Shown here: positions 1 to 10,958 of the stretch, piece by piece
Numbering within the stretch: the stretch's first letter is position 1
Layout: each line of letters begins with the position of its first letter
Source: Owenia fusiformis
Taxonomy: Eukaryota; Annelida; Polychaeta; Sabellida; Oweniidae
DNA length: 60,000 nucleotides
Reading direction: 5' to 3'
Assembly (NCBI GenBank): GCA_903813345.2
Contig: CAIIXF020000008.1
Span: 14,866,822 to 14,926,821, forward strand
The notes under the pieces: model-generated
Databases searched by the model: none
The model's input: only the letters and a program-made list of their open reading frames with translations
What the model was told of the DNA's origin: nothing
Position numbers and translations under genes: made by a program

Positions 1-2029
1 AGATAAATATATAAAATATTATTCATAAAATTATTTTAAATTTTACTAATGACAACTTATAGCATGCAATGATAAATATTTAGTTAAAAGCTATATGTTA
101 TATGATTAAATAACACAATATCTAAGCTATGAATATATTAGTGCTGAAAATATGTTTTATGTACCAATGTACATACATGTATAGGTAATGTAGGTAATTT
201 GATCTCATATATGTTAAATAATATACATATTGGTATGGTTAAGTGATAATCATGTCATATACTCTAAGATAAGCTACAATGAAAAAGTTATCTTGTCTAT
301 AGGGCACAAACTTGGGTTGCATTTGTGTCATAACTTTTCCCAGATTACACTGTACAAATGCAACGTATAGGCAAAAATATGAAATAAAAATATGTTTAGT
401 GAAAAAAATTAAAAAGAATAGGTAAATAAGTTAAATTGACATTTAATAAAACTTTCGCAACAAAATAAAACTATTATATAAACTAAAACTACAGTGAGTA
501 AAACCACAGTTAATAATTCACACTTTTAGTGCTAAAATTAATATCATAAATAACCTTGAGCAAAAAAACAAGCAGATGACGGATCCTGGATTGAAAATGA
601 ATAATTAATAAAGCAATAAGTTACACTAGGGATTACAGCTAAGACCTACACTGTAGTATCTCAACTGATTAATCATTCAAGGGGAACCCCATTCATAGTT
701 GAGGGATCTAGCACTTTTTACTATTCACAATATCTTGGCCCAAGTATGAATAAGTAAGCTAGATGAACATCCCGTTGCCTCACAAATGAAATGTTATTCA
801 ACTTGATTGTATCTAAGTAACCCTGGCATCTTGACCCATCTCCCTGAGCTCTCACAAATATATTATTCAATATATAGACCCATGTCTCCCTGTAACTAAA
901 ATACATGAATTATACCACAAGCAAATATTAACTTAGCAGGTTCTGGCTATCATGCAAGCAATAAGAAGGCCCAATGACAAATCAATAATTAAGATTATTA
1001 TGGATAATAAAGTAATTAAATTAAGAAGCAGGGGATAGGAATCAATAAAGAGAACATGGTTGATCTGGGAAACTGGCAGAATGAATTCGCAAGAACAACT
1101 AGTTTAACTGCTACTCTAATGCTGGGATTTGGTAAATCAATTGGTTCATAATTTTAGACAAGGACAAGCCAGTTTAGTACACAGCCTCTGAAATTGACTC
1201 AATCTCTCCATTCATTAACACGGATCAACCTATATGGCTGTTTTTGTGGAGTTGCATGTTAGACTGAAATAAGTAAATCAAAACCAAACAAAGTATATTA
1301 TATCAACCAGTAAACATCTTTGTTTTCTCAAGTTCTGTCAATTTGAAAAACAGCAAATTTTCAAGCAGCATGTACAATGACCAACCTATCCTTACAATCT
1401 CAAATACAATATCTCCCAAAAGATGGGCAATAATATGTTATAAATTGGTAAAGTTATTAAAGAATCAAAATGTTTAAATTCTCTTACATAAAAATAGTAG
1501 TCATATTTATAGAAAAATAATATAATATGGTAATAAAAATCTTTAGTTTTCCTGAAAATAAGTGCAATAAATTTTTTATATCCAAACACCTGGCTTATCG
1601 GAACATCTCCCAATCTGAACACTTTTTTGATTCTTATTCCATTTTTCCATCCCATTGACTCTCATGTTAAAAAAAATTAAAATACGAAGACCTCCAAAAT
1701 CAAACAGTGAACTATTTGAAAAATTAACCTGTCTAGTGTGAACACTTTTCAAATAAATGTCACATGTTTCATACAAAATTTCAATCAAATATTTTCTATT
1801 AATCACTGATATGATATCTAATACCTTGAATGGTCTCAATCATAATGTGTCTTTCCAACATGATTTATAAATTTATTTGAATGAGATTTTCATATTTTTG
1901 GAATGCCATAAAGTTATGTGGTCAATAGAATTATGCATACATGTATTTATTGAGAATGTGTTCACATTTCTTCAAAATCCTTAATCTCGCCAATGTAAAA
2001 ACCTTGAATTGTGAACACCTCCTAATCCT

Positions 2030-2078
2030 AATGCTTTTAGCCAGTCCAAGTGGTGTTCAGATTAGACCGGATTAACTG
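2030..2078 (-). repeat. Possible pogo/Tigger-like transposon end
   Basis: Read on the minus strand, the segment starts TA-CAGTTAATCCGGTCTAATC and continues with words such as GAACACC, which look like degenerate pogo/Tigger ends (TA-CAGT start). I find no clean partner end: related GAACAC words occur near 1610-1750 but do not form an exact inverted repeat. It is probably an old fragment. Confidence 0.3.
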
Positions 2079-2714
2079 TATACCTGTATTCAATTAAGAA
2101 AATAGACTTGATAAGGAATGATATGAATATTTTAAAATCAAATTTTTTTGTAAAGCCCACTCGCTAAATATGATTCTCTCTTTAAAGAATGTTGACTCAC
2201 CTGCAATTTCAGTATTACAGATATCAAAAGAATAAAATGCTGATCAGTCCATCAACTTGAGTTTATCTATTCCTGATGGTGCATTTATGTGTTACAACAT
2301 ATGACAAATAAATTATTTGATCAAAAATGCATGAATTGGGAGAGTACTCAGTAACTTAGATGTAACAAATCTAATTTAAAGATGAGAGAAGGCACTTGGA
2401 GCATTGTAATGATTATGATATGATCAATATTTTTCAATTACCATATATCTCTTTGTTGCAGATAGTTTTAAGTTATAAGTATTAAGTAAAGAGTGAGTAT
2501 ATCTTGTGCAGCTCATGTAGGCTTATATATGAAATCACTCATTTTAAAGGTCCAAAAGAATGTCCACACAAACCAGCTAAAGCATTCAAATTAGTCAACT
2601 CTCAAATGTGAAATTAGGAAAATGCTGAACAAATATTAAAGAGAGAATGTTTTACAGCTTAGGGATACTACTGGACAAGAAAAATACCCCCCTGACAGCC
2701 CTGAGATAAATACC

Positions 2715-2776
2715 ATGTTGAGAAAATATCCCCTTGAGAAAATACCACCTTGAGAAAATACCCCTTCAGAAAAATA
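2715..2776. repeat. Short tandem repeat, about 17-bp unit
   Basis: Three successive imperfect copies of TTGAGAAAATACCCCC-like units are visible, with a related word just upstream. It has no coding significance. Confidence 0.6.
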
Positions 2777-3683
2777 CAACTGACATCTTAAATAACCGAT
2801 CACTGATAATTATAGGCAAAACTCAATAAGGAACAGATAATGGTCTAATATTTTGCAATAAACATTAACAAGATGCACTCAAATTTAAAGGAAATAGATG
2901 AAATTGAATGTAATGGCATGATAAAGCCCTGATTTGTAACAACTATCAATTTTGGAGCTGTTTTATTACACACATAAAGGTTGTCTCTGACGTGAAAACT
3001 CACTAATGAAATTGAGCGATAAATCCTGGTGAAAATACCATCCAGTAACGCAGTGATTAATATTCTTCGTCTATACTGTTACAATATGTCAGTAGGATTA
3101 AAATCAAGATTATTAAAATTGTGACTTGAATGACGGGATGATTCGATAAGTAATACTTTGATTAGGTTTAAAGGGTGAGAATCATGTTCAAAGTGTTTTC
3201 AAAGGGAAGGATTAAAATTGATGAGCTACTGGATGGTTATAAATCTCATTCTCCGTCTATTATAAACACTGACATGGGGACCAATATCGATCAACATCCA
3301 GAGCAAAAACAACTTGCCACCACGCAATCTATTTTCTTTGCTGAAAATTGAAACAATAATTCCAACCATTAACTTAGCCAGGCCATCTAGTGAGAATCAT
3401 TTTGAATATTTTTTAGAAATAACTGAAGACTCACATTTTCAATTTAGACAACTGTAATCATCAAAATCCATAAATACATCAAGAAAATTGTCTTCCCATA
3501 CATGTGATATCATGCAGCTGTTAATGGATAAGATGAACTCAGTGAACATCAAAAGCATGTTGAAGAGTGAATCATTGGGTTATCTTAGGACTTCTCTGAA
3601 ATCATCAGATGACAGTTGTTTTGTTTACTCTTTTGGGTGACCTGGTGCATCATACATTAAACTCAGTGTACATTGAACACCTA

Positions 3684-3768
3684 TTCACCTTTCCCCAAAG
3701 TCAGCTCATGAATATTATAATTAGCAAATCTAGAATCTCTGACGTCAGAGTAGGGCAGATTTTCGCGG
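3684..3768 (+). repeat. Left terminal inverted repeat of the ISL2EU-like element
   Basis: The outer 19 bp match the right end (inverted) exactly. After a diverged stretch, the sub-terminal TGACGTCA-AGGGCA-TTTTCGCG block matches again. The right-hand partner is 10861-10956, which also contains a CCAAT box (10904-10908). Confidence 0.85.
3740..3747 (+). promoter_or_regulatory. CRE-like site (TGACGTCA) in the transposon end
   Basis: A full cAMP-response-element palindrome lies about 90 bp upstream of the inferred transposase start codon. The same octamer is conserved in the opposite TIR at 10882-10889. Conservation in both ends, where intervening sequence has diverged, suggests a role in transposase expression or binding. 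That role is inference. Confidence 0.5.
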
Positions 3769-3835
3769 CAAAATCTGAACACATTACAAGTCAATGTGAA
3801 TCGCGAGGGAGACGGGCTCATTTAATTGTTGAATC

Positions 3836-6447
3836 ATGGTGAGTACTTAATAATCTGTATCATAAATGTGATGGAATCTCATTGATAACACTCTCGTTCA
3901 TATTCTCCCTTCATTATACTGTTCTGAGAAATCAAATGAATGGAGTAAAATTGATGTGAAGGGTCCAATGTTTACAGCACATTTACCCTGATATGTACTT
4001 CTTGACTGTCAACATACCACTGACTACTGCACTGTAATAATAAGCTTGTGCTATATTTTCTCATAGTGTTAGGTGAAATAGATACTAATTGATCAATAAG
4101 GCCATAAGAAGCAGATTCTTTGTTTTGCGTCCCCTTGCTTGCATGATTTTGAGTAAATCAGAAAAAACAAACACATCCAAATAGCAATTACAAGGGTCTG
4201 AAAGTACCATTTTGTTCAATCAGAATCAGACAAAATGGCGGATAATTTGATGTGCGTCAAAATTGACAGTGTTATTGATTACTTTGGCATACAATGTGTA
4301 TTTTCTTATGTTTAAACCTTGAATTAAATATAAATAAATATGTATGTGTTTGTAATCACTGCAAATTGGTATGTCATCACTTTAAATGCCCATAAAATGT
4401 ATACATTTCGCAGCAAACTAGTTTGTGTTTTTTCTTGATTTTGTGTTTGTTTTCCTTGTACCCTTGCATGATTTGGATTTTGCCAGGACGCAAAACAAAG
4501 AATCTACTTCTTATGGCCTAAACAGTAAAAACGAGTCATATGTATTGGGGGAGGGGGGTAAATTGTCAAGGTTTTGGCCTACTAGAGTCTTGCGTACACT
4601 CCAGTTAATAAACACCGGGGGGGGGGGGGGGGCTTAAAGAAAGCTTTTTCGACTCGTGAATCAGTGCTTGATAATAATTCAATGCAATACCATTTATAAT
4701 TTTCTTCAAATGATTTCAGGATGCGGCAGCATATCATCAATTTCACATAAACGAACTCGAAAATAAATATTTTGGTGACAGTTCCAAGAAACGCAAGACA
4801 TGTACACACAAAACACATTGCATAGTTCCAAGATGCACCTCATATGGGACGTCAGTTGTTAAAGACAAGATCGTAACATTTGTAAAGGTTCCAGAAAATG
4901 ATAAAAGAAAGTGGTTAATTGCTATCCATCGAATGGAAGATAAATCATTTCAGTTGAAACCTTCTTGTAAAGTCTGTTCTTTACACTTCACTGATGATGA
5001 TTTTGAATATCATGGTTTTAGTAAGAAACGTTCTCTGAAAAAAGATGTTGTACCTCATGTTTTTGATTGTTGGGTAGATGTTCCACATATGAATACGACT
5101 AACTGTAGTAACCAGAGAAAAAGACCATTAAATCGTATGAAACAAAACAAGGACAATAATCGCAACATTGGTATTATTTACGATTCGATACCGGAGCCAT
5201 TTGGTCTTCTTACCCCAACTGCAACCCCGACTTTAGGAAATAAGGTTCAATGTGAAAATTGTATTTCAAAGACTTTAAGTGAAGCAAGCAAATCTTTAGA
5301 AATATTTGTATTAACTGACGAAATAAGCAAGTTGAGAAATGAGATTGACAATCTAAAACTAGAAAAGGCAAAATTGATGAAATCTGAGAATATTGATATT
5401 GATGAAAGTAAAACCGTGTGTGATAGGTTACGTGAAGAAAATGAGGCACTGCGTGCTAAGGAATTTACATTCAATAATTTAAAGGAACAACATGTAGCAT
5501 TCTATACCGGCTTTCCAAATAAGGCTATATACGGAACCGTACTTAAATTCTTAAATCCAGGTAAAGATGGTGAAAACATTGCGGATCGTAATTCTGAGAA
5601 AAAAATGCACGACAAGAAGAAAAAATCTGGAAGACCACATAAGCTTTGTGTTGAGGATGAATTTTTACTTTACCTCTGTAGAGTCAGGGTTGGAATGTTT
5701 GAGCTCGACTTAGCAGTAAAGTTCGGTATATCGAAGTCCACAGTTTCTCGAATTTTTCTCAAGTGGGCGAATTTCCTTTATGTAACACTAGGATCAATGA
5801 ATATCTGGCCTGATAGAAATGATGTTAACTTAACGATGCCAGGGTCTTTCAAGGAGAAATATCCTAATACGCGGGTTATTCTAGATGCATTTGAAATTAA
5901 GTGTCAAATGCCCAAATCACTAACTTTAAAATCCCAAACGTACTCCAACTACAAAGGTACCAATACGCTTAAAGGTCTCATCGGAATCGCTCCTCAGGGT
6001 AGCCCTACGTTCGTCAGTTCACTATACCATGGTAGCATATCTGACAGAGAATTGACCGAGCGTTCTGGCTTTTTAAGACTGCCGTTCAATAAGAACGATG
6101 ATGTTATGGTGGACAAGGGTTTCTTGATAAAAGATTTGCTCGATCCACTTGGCGTGAACTTAAATATCCCCCCATTCCTTGGCCAGAACGATCAAATGGA
6201 TGCCAATGATGTGTATCAAACACAGCAGATTGCCGCAGAAAGAATACATGTGGAACGTAGTATCAATAAAGTGAAAAATAACCACATCTTTGATCGAGCA
6301 ATCCCGATCAATCTTTTCGGATCTATCAATCAAATCTGGGCTAACAGTGCGTTACTTTCCCTTTTTCAGCCACCTATTATTTCACAAGACAATGTTACTT
6401 TTATGTCTGCCGAAGAATTTGATAATGGTTACATAAGTGATGATTAA
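3836..6447 (+). CDS. THAP-domain DDE transposase, two exons (ISL2EU type)
   Basis: Proposed join is 3836..3838 plus 4720..6447, about 576 residues. The large exon is open from a splice acceptor (TGATTTCAG, ending 4719), and the THAP zinc finger begins before its first internal ATG at 4933, so a Met there would cut the domain. Upstream, ATG at 3836 is followed directly by a strong GTGAGT donor in the matching phase. Visible features: THAP ligands C35, C40, C87 and H90; a coiled coil (LRNEIDNLKLEKAKLMK region); a helix-turn-helix (FGISKSTVSRIF); and a DDE nuclease with D390 (VILDAFEI), D466 (MVDKGF) and E513 (IHVERSI). The reading frame is uninterrupted and the catalytic triad complete, so the enzyme may be functional. 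Family membership rests on domain order and TIRs. The single-codon first exon is inferred from splice signals. Confidence 0.8.
4100..4518. mobile_element. Harbinger-like MITE inside the transposase intron
   Basis: The 419-bp segment is bounded by TIRs beginning GGCCATAAGAAG and continuing about 33 bp with one mismatch. It is flanked by a 3-bp TAA duplication (4097-4099 and 4519-4521). GG-starting TIRs with a TWA target duplication are typical of PIF/Harbinger. It lies wholly inside the 3839-4719 intron, so splicing would remove it from the transposase transcript. Confidence 0.8.
4616..4632 (+). repeat. Poly-G tract
   Basis: An uninterrupted run of about 17 G lies in the transposase intron. 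Similar runs recur through the window (24250, 38324 as C, 39387 as C, 44408, 48285). Confidence 0.9.
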
Positions 6448-6732
6448 TTTCATTGAACAATGTTAAAGTTGTTTTATTGAGACAAGGTTTCTAGCTGTTT
6501 TTCCTACGATCGTTTATTTGAATGAGATTTACTTCTTAAAAGCCCATGGGTATTATTTTTAAATATAGAACTGCTGAGAGAATATTCACGATGTTTATGG
6601 ACGTAATACCTTCAAGGGAGAAGTTCTATCTGGTAATTGCATTTGCAATTTTAAAAATACAATAATAGTTCACGACCCATCATGAGTTTGGAAATTGTTT
6701 ATAATAGGTTTTCCGTACTTACCCATTATTAG

Positions 6733-9700
6733 AGTAACGGCAATGAGTCTGCCTTATCCCCCAATGTCACGAAAGATAAAGCCTCATTCCCCAATGATAT
6801 AAAAACCCGACATCGAAGGTCTAAACGCAGCCGTAAGGCTAAATGCCAAAATGACAATCTCAGTGTTACATTTGCTTATAACAATGTAAATATTTTAGGT
6901 AAAGCTAAGCAGCAAGAGCTGAAACATTTGCTAGAAACAAATGACATAACATTAATGGCTGTTGCGGAAACATTTTTTAATGACAAACGTCCTCTTATTG
7001 TTAAAAGTAATAATCATAAATGGTACGATAAAAACCGCGCTAAATCTGAAGGTGGGGGAATTGGATTTTTTGTTTCTTCTGAAAACTGCAAAGTACTTAA
7101 TGAAGACCTTTTGAGCTCAAAAAGGGATGATTTCGAACGATACTGGATCCGGGTAAAAATACATGATCAAACTTTTAGTGTTGGTATCACCTATTATCCT
7201 AATGATGGTAAAGATCCAGAACGTAGTCATGCTCTTACTGATGAATTAATCTCAAATATTGCAACTCTAGAAAATACTGGTGATTTTGTGCTATTAATGG
7301 GTGATTTCAATGGCAAGCTAAACAAATTCAATAAAAATGACTCCCCCAGTCCTAATGGTGAAATGGTTGAAACATTATGTGAAGTCACAAACATGCAGGT
7401 TCTAAATTTGTCAAGTAAGTGTAATGGTTCATATACATGGTTTCGAGGAAATATAACATCCACAATTGATTACTTGTTATGTAACCAAGCCCTTTATGAT
7501 AAGCTTTCCTCTATGATAATTGATGAGGAAGGTAATTTTTCAATTGGAAGCGACCACTGCATGATTATGACGGATTTTGATATAAAAAAATCTAGTACAA
7601 ACTCATGTAAGCCAGTTTTGAGACATATTAACAAAACCAGTCCTGATGCATGCCTTTGGAAAATGAATGATAAAACAGATTGGAAACTTTTTAAGTCTGC
7701 TTTAAATGATGATTTTGCAGACTGGAACCCCAAGGTTTTTGCAACCCCTGAAGAAATGTGGGTCTGTTGGAGGGATAAAGTCATTAATACAGGGAATAAC
7801 ACGATTGGTCACATGAACGTATCACTAAACCATAGATCCTTTTGGGATAAAGAACTAAAAAAGCTCATCCAGAGTCGTAAGGAAGCTAACCAGTTTTGTA
7901 GGTACTGGCGAGCCTCTGGCCTCTCCGATCTCGATTGTTTTGACGATATTTGGAAAATTTATATTGAAAGGAAAGACCGAGTCCGACAATATATTAAAGA
8001 AAAGATGGTAAGAAAACACATAAAGGTTCTTACTAAAAATGCTTCTAAAAAATCATCAAGCTCAAGATCTTATTGGCGAACTCTTAATATGTTTAATCAG
8101 CAAAATGATACCCCCATAAAAGTACAACACCCCGAATACCCGGACATAATTATTGATGACCCAAAAAGAGTCGCTAAAATAATGAATGACTACTGGGCTA
8201 ATGTTGGCCCCAAAAATCGCAACCCACAATCACCAGAGATTGAAATATCAAAACATGCGGAGAAGCTTGACAATATTGAAAACAAGCTAAATGATCCGCA
8301 TTCCAGCCATTTCGACTTTGATATCATCGATCAACTCATCTTTGATTCCGAAACTTTAGTCTCACATATAAAACGACTCCCAAATGGTAAAGCAGTAGGG
8401 ACTGATATGATACCCTATGAATTCATTAAGTATGGAGGTACATCAATGATTAGAACACTCCTAGATATTTTTAAAATTTGTAAAACACACGAAACATATC
8501 CATCCCAATGGAAGGAAGGTATTTTAAAACCCCTTCATAAAGGCGGAGTTAATGAATCACTTGACAATTTTAGAGGAATCACTATTACTTCAAATGTTTA
8601 CAAACTTTTTTGTTCTTTAGTAAATACTCATCTTATGTCCTTTTTCGAAAGCAAAAATGTGTTTGGAGATTTTCAAGGAGCATATAGGAAAAATCAGCGT
8701 CTTGAAAACCATGTTTTTAAATTGAAAGCATTATGCAGCCTAAGAAAAGATAAGAATGAAAAAACCTTCCTTGCATTCCTTGATATTTCCAAGGCATTTG
8801 ACGTCATGGATCGCGACCTTTTGTTTATTAAACTTTGGGAAAAAGGCGTTAGAGGCAAAGCATGGCGATTGTTGAGAGAGATGTATAAAAACATAAAGAA
8901 CAAAGTAAAGTTAAATAATGGATACATTGGAGATTCATGGTTCACCACAACTTGTGGTGTAAAGCAGGGTTGTACTCTTTCCACAACACTGTTTTCAATT
9001 GTAATGACAGATCTCCAAGACGAACTTTTAAAAGCGAATGTTGGGATCTCATTTAAGGACCAAAAATTCCCAAGTTTGATGTGGGCTGATGACATTGTCC
9101 TTCTCGGTCAATCTGAAAATGACTTGAAATCTATGTTACAAGTTGCAAATAAGTTCGCAATTAAATGGGGGTTTAGATTTAGTGAGAAAAAATCCAAAAT
9201 TATGGTCATAGGTAAGAAAATTGATAAACTTAAACTTTGGTCTTTGGGAGATCTAAAATTAAATGAGGTTCAAACATATAAATACCTAGGAATTTTTATT
9301 GATAGGTCCTTAAAAGATTCTTGTCACATCATTGACAAACTTGCGCCAAACGCGGTCAAGCTGAAAAACCATATTTCATATACCCTTAGTAAACATCTCA
9401 ATGCTAAGAGGATTGATTTTGGGAACACGTTATATACAAGTAAATTTCTACCAAGCATCTTACATGGGTGTGGTGTATGGGTTACAGATACAAAAGTGAT
9501 CAGAAATAAACTTCAGTCGATGCAATATAACGCAGCGCGAGCAATTTTCAATATCAAAAGCACTCCGGCATATATTGGCGCTATAAACGAGCTAGGATGG
9601 ACTCCTATTCATTTTATTGTGCTGAAACGACAAGTTGAATACTTTTTTCATCTTTTAGGCAAAAGTGAGAATTCTCTTATAAGCAACCTCATCGCAGCTT

Positions 9701-10308
9701 TGTCACATAGACTAAAAAATAATAAAACCAATAGCTGGAAATACATTGAACAAATGGATGACATTCTGTCCTCCATCGGTTTCGATGGCATAAGTCATGA
9801 TTCTGATGAAATGATTAATGAATACGATAACAGGATAAGGGAAGAATGTAAATCTTATACTAAGAATGAAATTGATCAAAAATCATCCTTATCCTTTTAT
9901 AGTACGCTTTCCACCAGAAAAGGACTTCAAAACTACCTTAGAAATGACTATGACTTTCAGGGCGCAAGGATAAAGTTCCTTGCGAGATTAGGAAAGTTCC
10001 AATTAAAAAGTGAAACATGTAGATGGAAAAATAAACTTTCGGACCCCAATTGCAATTTTTGTACAAATATGATTGAAACGGTAGAACATAGACTTCTACT
10101 CTGTCCCCACTATAATGACCATCGTAATGTGTTCTTCAAAACAATTGAAAGCAAAATTCCATCTGCCCTGAGTGAAACATTCTTCGCGTCTTCACCTGAA
10201 TATAAACTTCAATGGATTCTAGGTGATGAGGCTTTTAGACTTGGGGGACAAGATTTAGGTTCAACATTTGACACAGTATCTAAAATGTTTTTACTTAAGA
10301 TGTATTAG
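6733..10308 (+). CDS. LINE ORF2: APE endonuclease, reverse transcriptase, C-terminal CCHC motif
   Basis: The frame is open from just after a TAG at 6730-6732 to 10308 (about 1190 codons) with no internal stop or frameshift. The first in-frame ATG (6955) lies inside the endonuclease, after its first strand (VTFAYNNVNILG), so the native start is missing or is supplied by an upstream sequence. Domains in order: APE-type endonuclease with GDFNG (7300-7314), TIDYLL and SDH (7549-7557); reverse transcriptase with LDISKAFD, GVKQGCTLS and the catalytic WADD box (9082-9093, W replacing the usual Y); and a C-x2-C-x8-H-x4-C zinc-knuckle-like motif (10051-10104). The frame is intact, so the insertion is probably young. 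The clade is not assigned: no RNase H is seen, and it resembles several EN-RT clades. Confidence 0.85.
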   Translation, partial: SNGNESALSPNVTKDKASFPNDIKTRHRRSKRSRKAKCQNDNLSVTFAYNNVNILGKAKQQELKHLLETNDITLMAVAETFFNDKRPLIVKSNNHKWYDKNRAKSEGGGIGFFVSSENCKVLNEDLLSSKRDDFERYWIRVKIHDQTFSVGITYYPNDGKDPERSHALTDELISNIATLENTGDFVLLMGDFNGKLNKFNKNDSPSPNGEMVETLCEVTNMQVLNLSSKCNGSYTWFRGNITSTIDYLLCNQALYDKLSSMIIDEEGNFSIGSDHCMIMTDFDIKKSSTNSCKPVLRHINKTSPDACLWKMNDKTDWKLFKSALNDDFADWNPKVFATPEEMWVCWRDKVINTGNNTIGHMNVSLNHRSFWDKELKKLIQSRKEANQFCRYWRASGLSDLDCFDDIWKIYIERKDRVRQYIKEKMVRKHIKVLTKNASKKSSSSRSYWRTLNMFNQQNDTPIKVQHPEYPDIIIDDPKRVAKIMNDYWANVGPKNRNPQSPEIEISKHAEKLDNIENKLNDPHSSHFDFDIIDQLIFDSETLVSHIKRLPNGKAVGTDMIPYEFIKYGGTSMIRTLLDIFKICKTHETYPSQWKEGILKPLHKGGVNESLDNFRGITITSNVYKLFCSLVNTHLMSFFESKNVFGDFQGAYRKNQRLENHVFKLKALCSLRKDKNEKTFLAFLDISKAFDVMDRDLLFIKLWEKGVRGKAWRLLREMYKNIKNKVKLNNGYIGDSWFTTTCGVKQGCTLSTTLFSIVMTDLQDELLKANVGISFKDQKFPSLMWADDIVLLGQSENDLKSMLQVANKFAIKWGFRFSEKKSKIMVIGKKIDKLKLWSLGDLKLNEVQTYKYLGIFIDRSLKDSCHIIDKLAPNAVKLKNHISYTLSKHLNAKRIDFGNTLYTSKFLPSILHGCGVWVTDTKVIRNKLQSMQYNAARAIFNIKSTPAYIGAINELGWTPIHFIVLKRQVEYFFHLLGKSENSLISNLIAALSHRLKNNKTNSWKYIEQMDDILSSIGFDGISHDSDEMINEYDNRIREECKSYTKNEIDQKSSLSFYSTLSTRKGLQNYLRNDYDFQGARIKFLARLGKFQLKSETCRWKNKLSDPNCNFCTNMIETVEHRLLLCPHYNDHRNVFFKTIESKIPSALSETFFASSPEYKLQWILGDEAFRLGGQDLGSTFDTVSKMFLLKMY

Positions 10309-10466
10309 TTATTTAGTATTTTAGTCGCATAGGAAACCTATTTTAACCATTAAAGTTTTAGTGCAATCTTAAAGATACTTAAGACTCAGTTTTAGATATA
10401 TTATGTTTTATTGTAAAGACGCACCTTTGAAAGTGTGCCGCTGATACAAAAGCGTAGTTCTGAATA

Positions 10467-10495
10467 AATAAATAAATAAATAAATAAATAAATAT
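10467..10495 (+). repeat. (TAAA)n 3' tail of the LINE
   Basis: About seven to eight AATA/TAAA units directly follow the LINE 3' UTR. Microsatellite-like tails of this kind are made during target-primed reverse transcription and mark the 3' end. Confidence 0.85.
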
Positions 10496-10860
10496 TAGGT
10501 TTGTGCAAGCATGAAAAAAATATCATTAGCCTCTGTTACATTACAAACTGTTCTTCATATGTTATTTTTTTATTAGAAACATAATAATGTATTTGAATAT
10601 TTATGTTAAATGAATATTCCTATTAATATGCACAGTCTTGTCTGAAAAATTGTTTGTCTTTGGTACGATAATTGGATTCAATTTATTAGAAGACCAGCAC
10701 TCATATCACAAATTATTCCTATGGTTTCATTTACCGGGTAGTGTATTTAAGACACAGCCGAAGACAAAAAACTCAGAAAAATAAATTTCAACTAGGTTTG
10801 ATCTAATTTTAGATGAGATTTATTTTACTCAATGGGCGATCTAATAGTAAATGAAGTTTT

Positions 10861-10956
10861 CGCGCGAAAAGTGCCCTGCTTTGACGTCATCGATTTTCAC
10901 CGACCAATCAGCGCAGCGGTCAAATGAGTACACTTTGGACTTTGGGGAAAGGTGAA
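10861..10956 (-). repeat. Right terminal inverted repeat of the ISL2EU-like element
   Basis: This is the inverted partner of the left end: the 19 outermost bases are identical and the TGACGTCA block is conserved (10882-10889). It also holds CCAATCAG (10904-10911), a CCAAT box the left end lacks. Confidence 0.85.
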
Positions 10957-10958
10957 TA

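Larger units (their letters stand above)
1..3680. other. Gene-free AT-rich stretch
   Basis: No convincing coding exon, RNA gene or splice-bounded ORF is visible on either strand. The only structured parts are a possible pogo/Tigger-like terminus near 2078 and a short tandem repeat at 2715-2776, listed separately. Short open frames here lack codon bias, known motifs and flanking splice signals. Confidence 0.6.
6712..10495 (+). mobile_element. Non-LTR retrotransposon (LINE), 5' truncated, inserted in the ISL2EU-like element
   Basis: One long endonuclease-reverse transcriptase ORF is followed by about 160 bp of 3' UTR and a (TAAA)n tail ending near 10495. A candidate target duplication TAGGTTT occurs at 6705-6711 and 10496-10502, within a longer 11-of-12 match (ATAATAGGTTTT against ATATTAGGTTTG). 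No ORF1 is seen. The element lies in the same orientation as the transposase and inside the DNA transposon ends. A nested insertion is the simplest reading. The 5' boundary is uncertain. Confidence 0.65.
3684..10956 (+). mobile_element. ISL2EU-like (IS5/PIF-related) DNA transposon carrying nested insertions
   Basis: The two ends share a perfect terminal inverted repeat starting TTCACCTTTCCCCAAAGTC (left from 3684, right ending 10956), flanked by a 2-bp TA at 3682-3683 and 10957-10958. AT duplicated one base further in is equally possible. A second conserved block lies inside each end: TGACGTCA, then AG(C/T)AGGGCA, then TTTTCGCG (3740-3768 and, inverted, 10861-10889). Between the ends sits a THAP-DDE transposase in the left half. 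THAP plus a DDE_4-type nuclease with a 2-bp TSD is the known signature of ISL2EU. The usual second ORF, a YqaJ-type exonuclease, is not visible. A retrotransposon ORF occupies the 3' half and a Harbinger MITE sits in the transposase intron. Without these two insertions the element would be about 3.1 kb. Confidence 0.8.

Noticed and set aside
8694-9095. Minus-strand frame within the LINE
   Set aside because: Shadow of the reverse transcriptase coding sequence.
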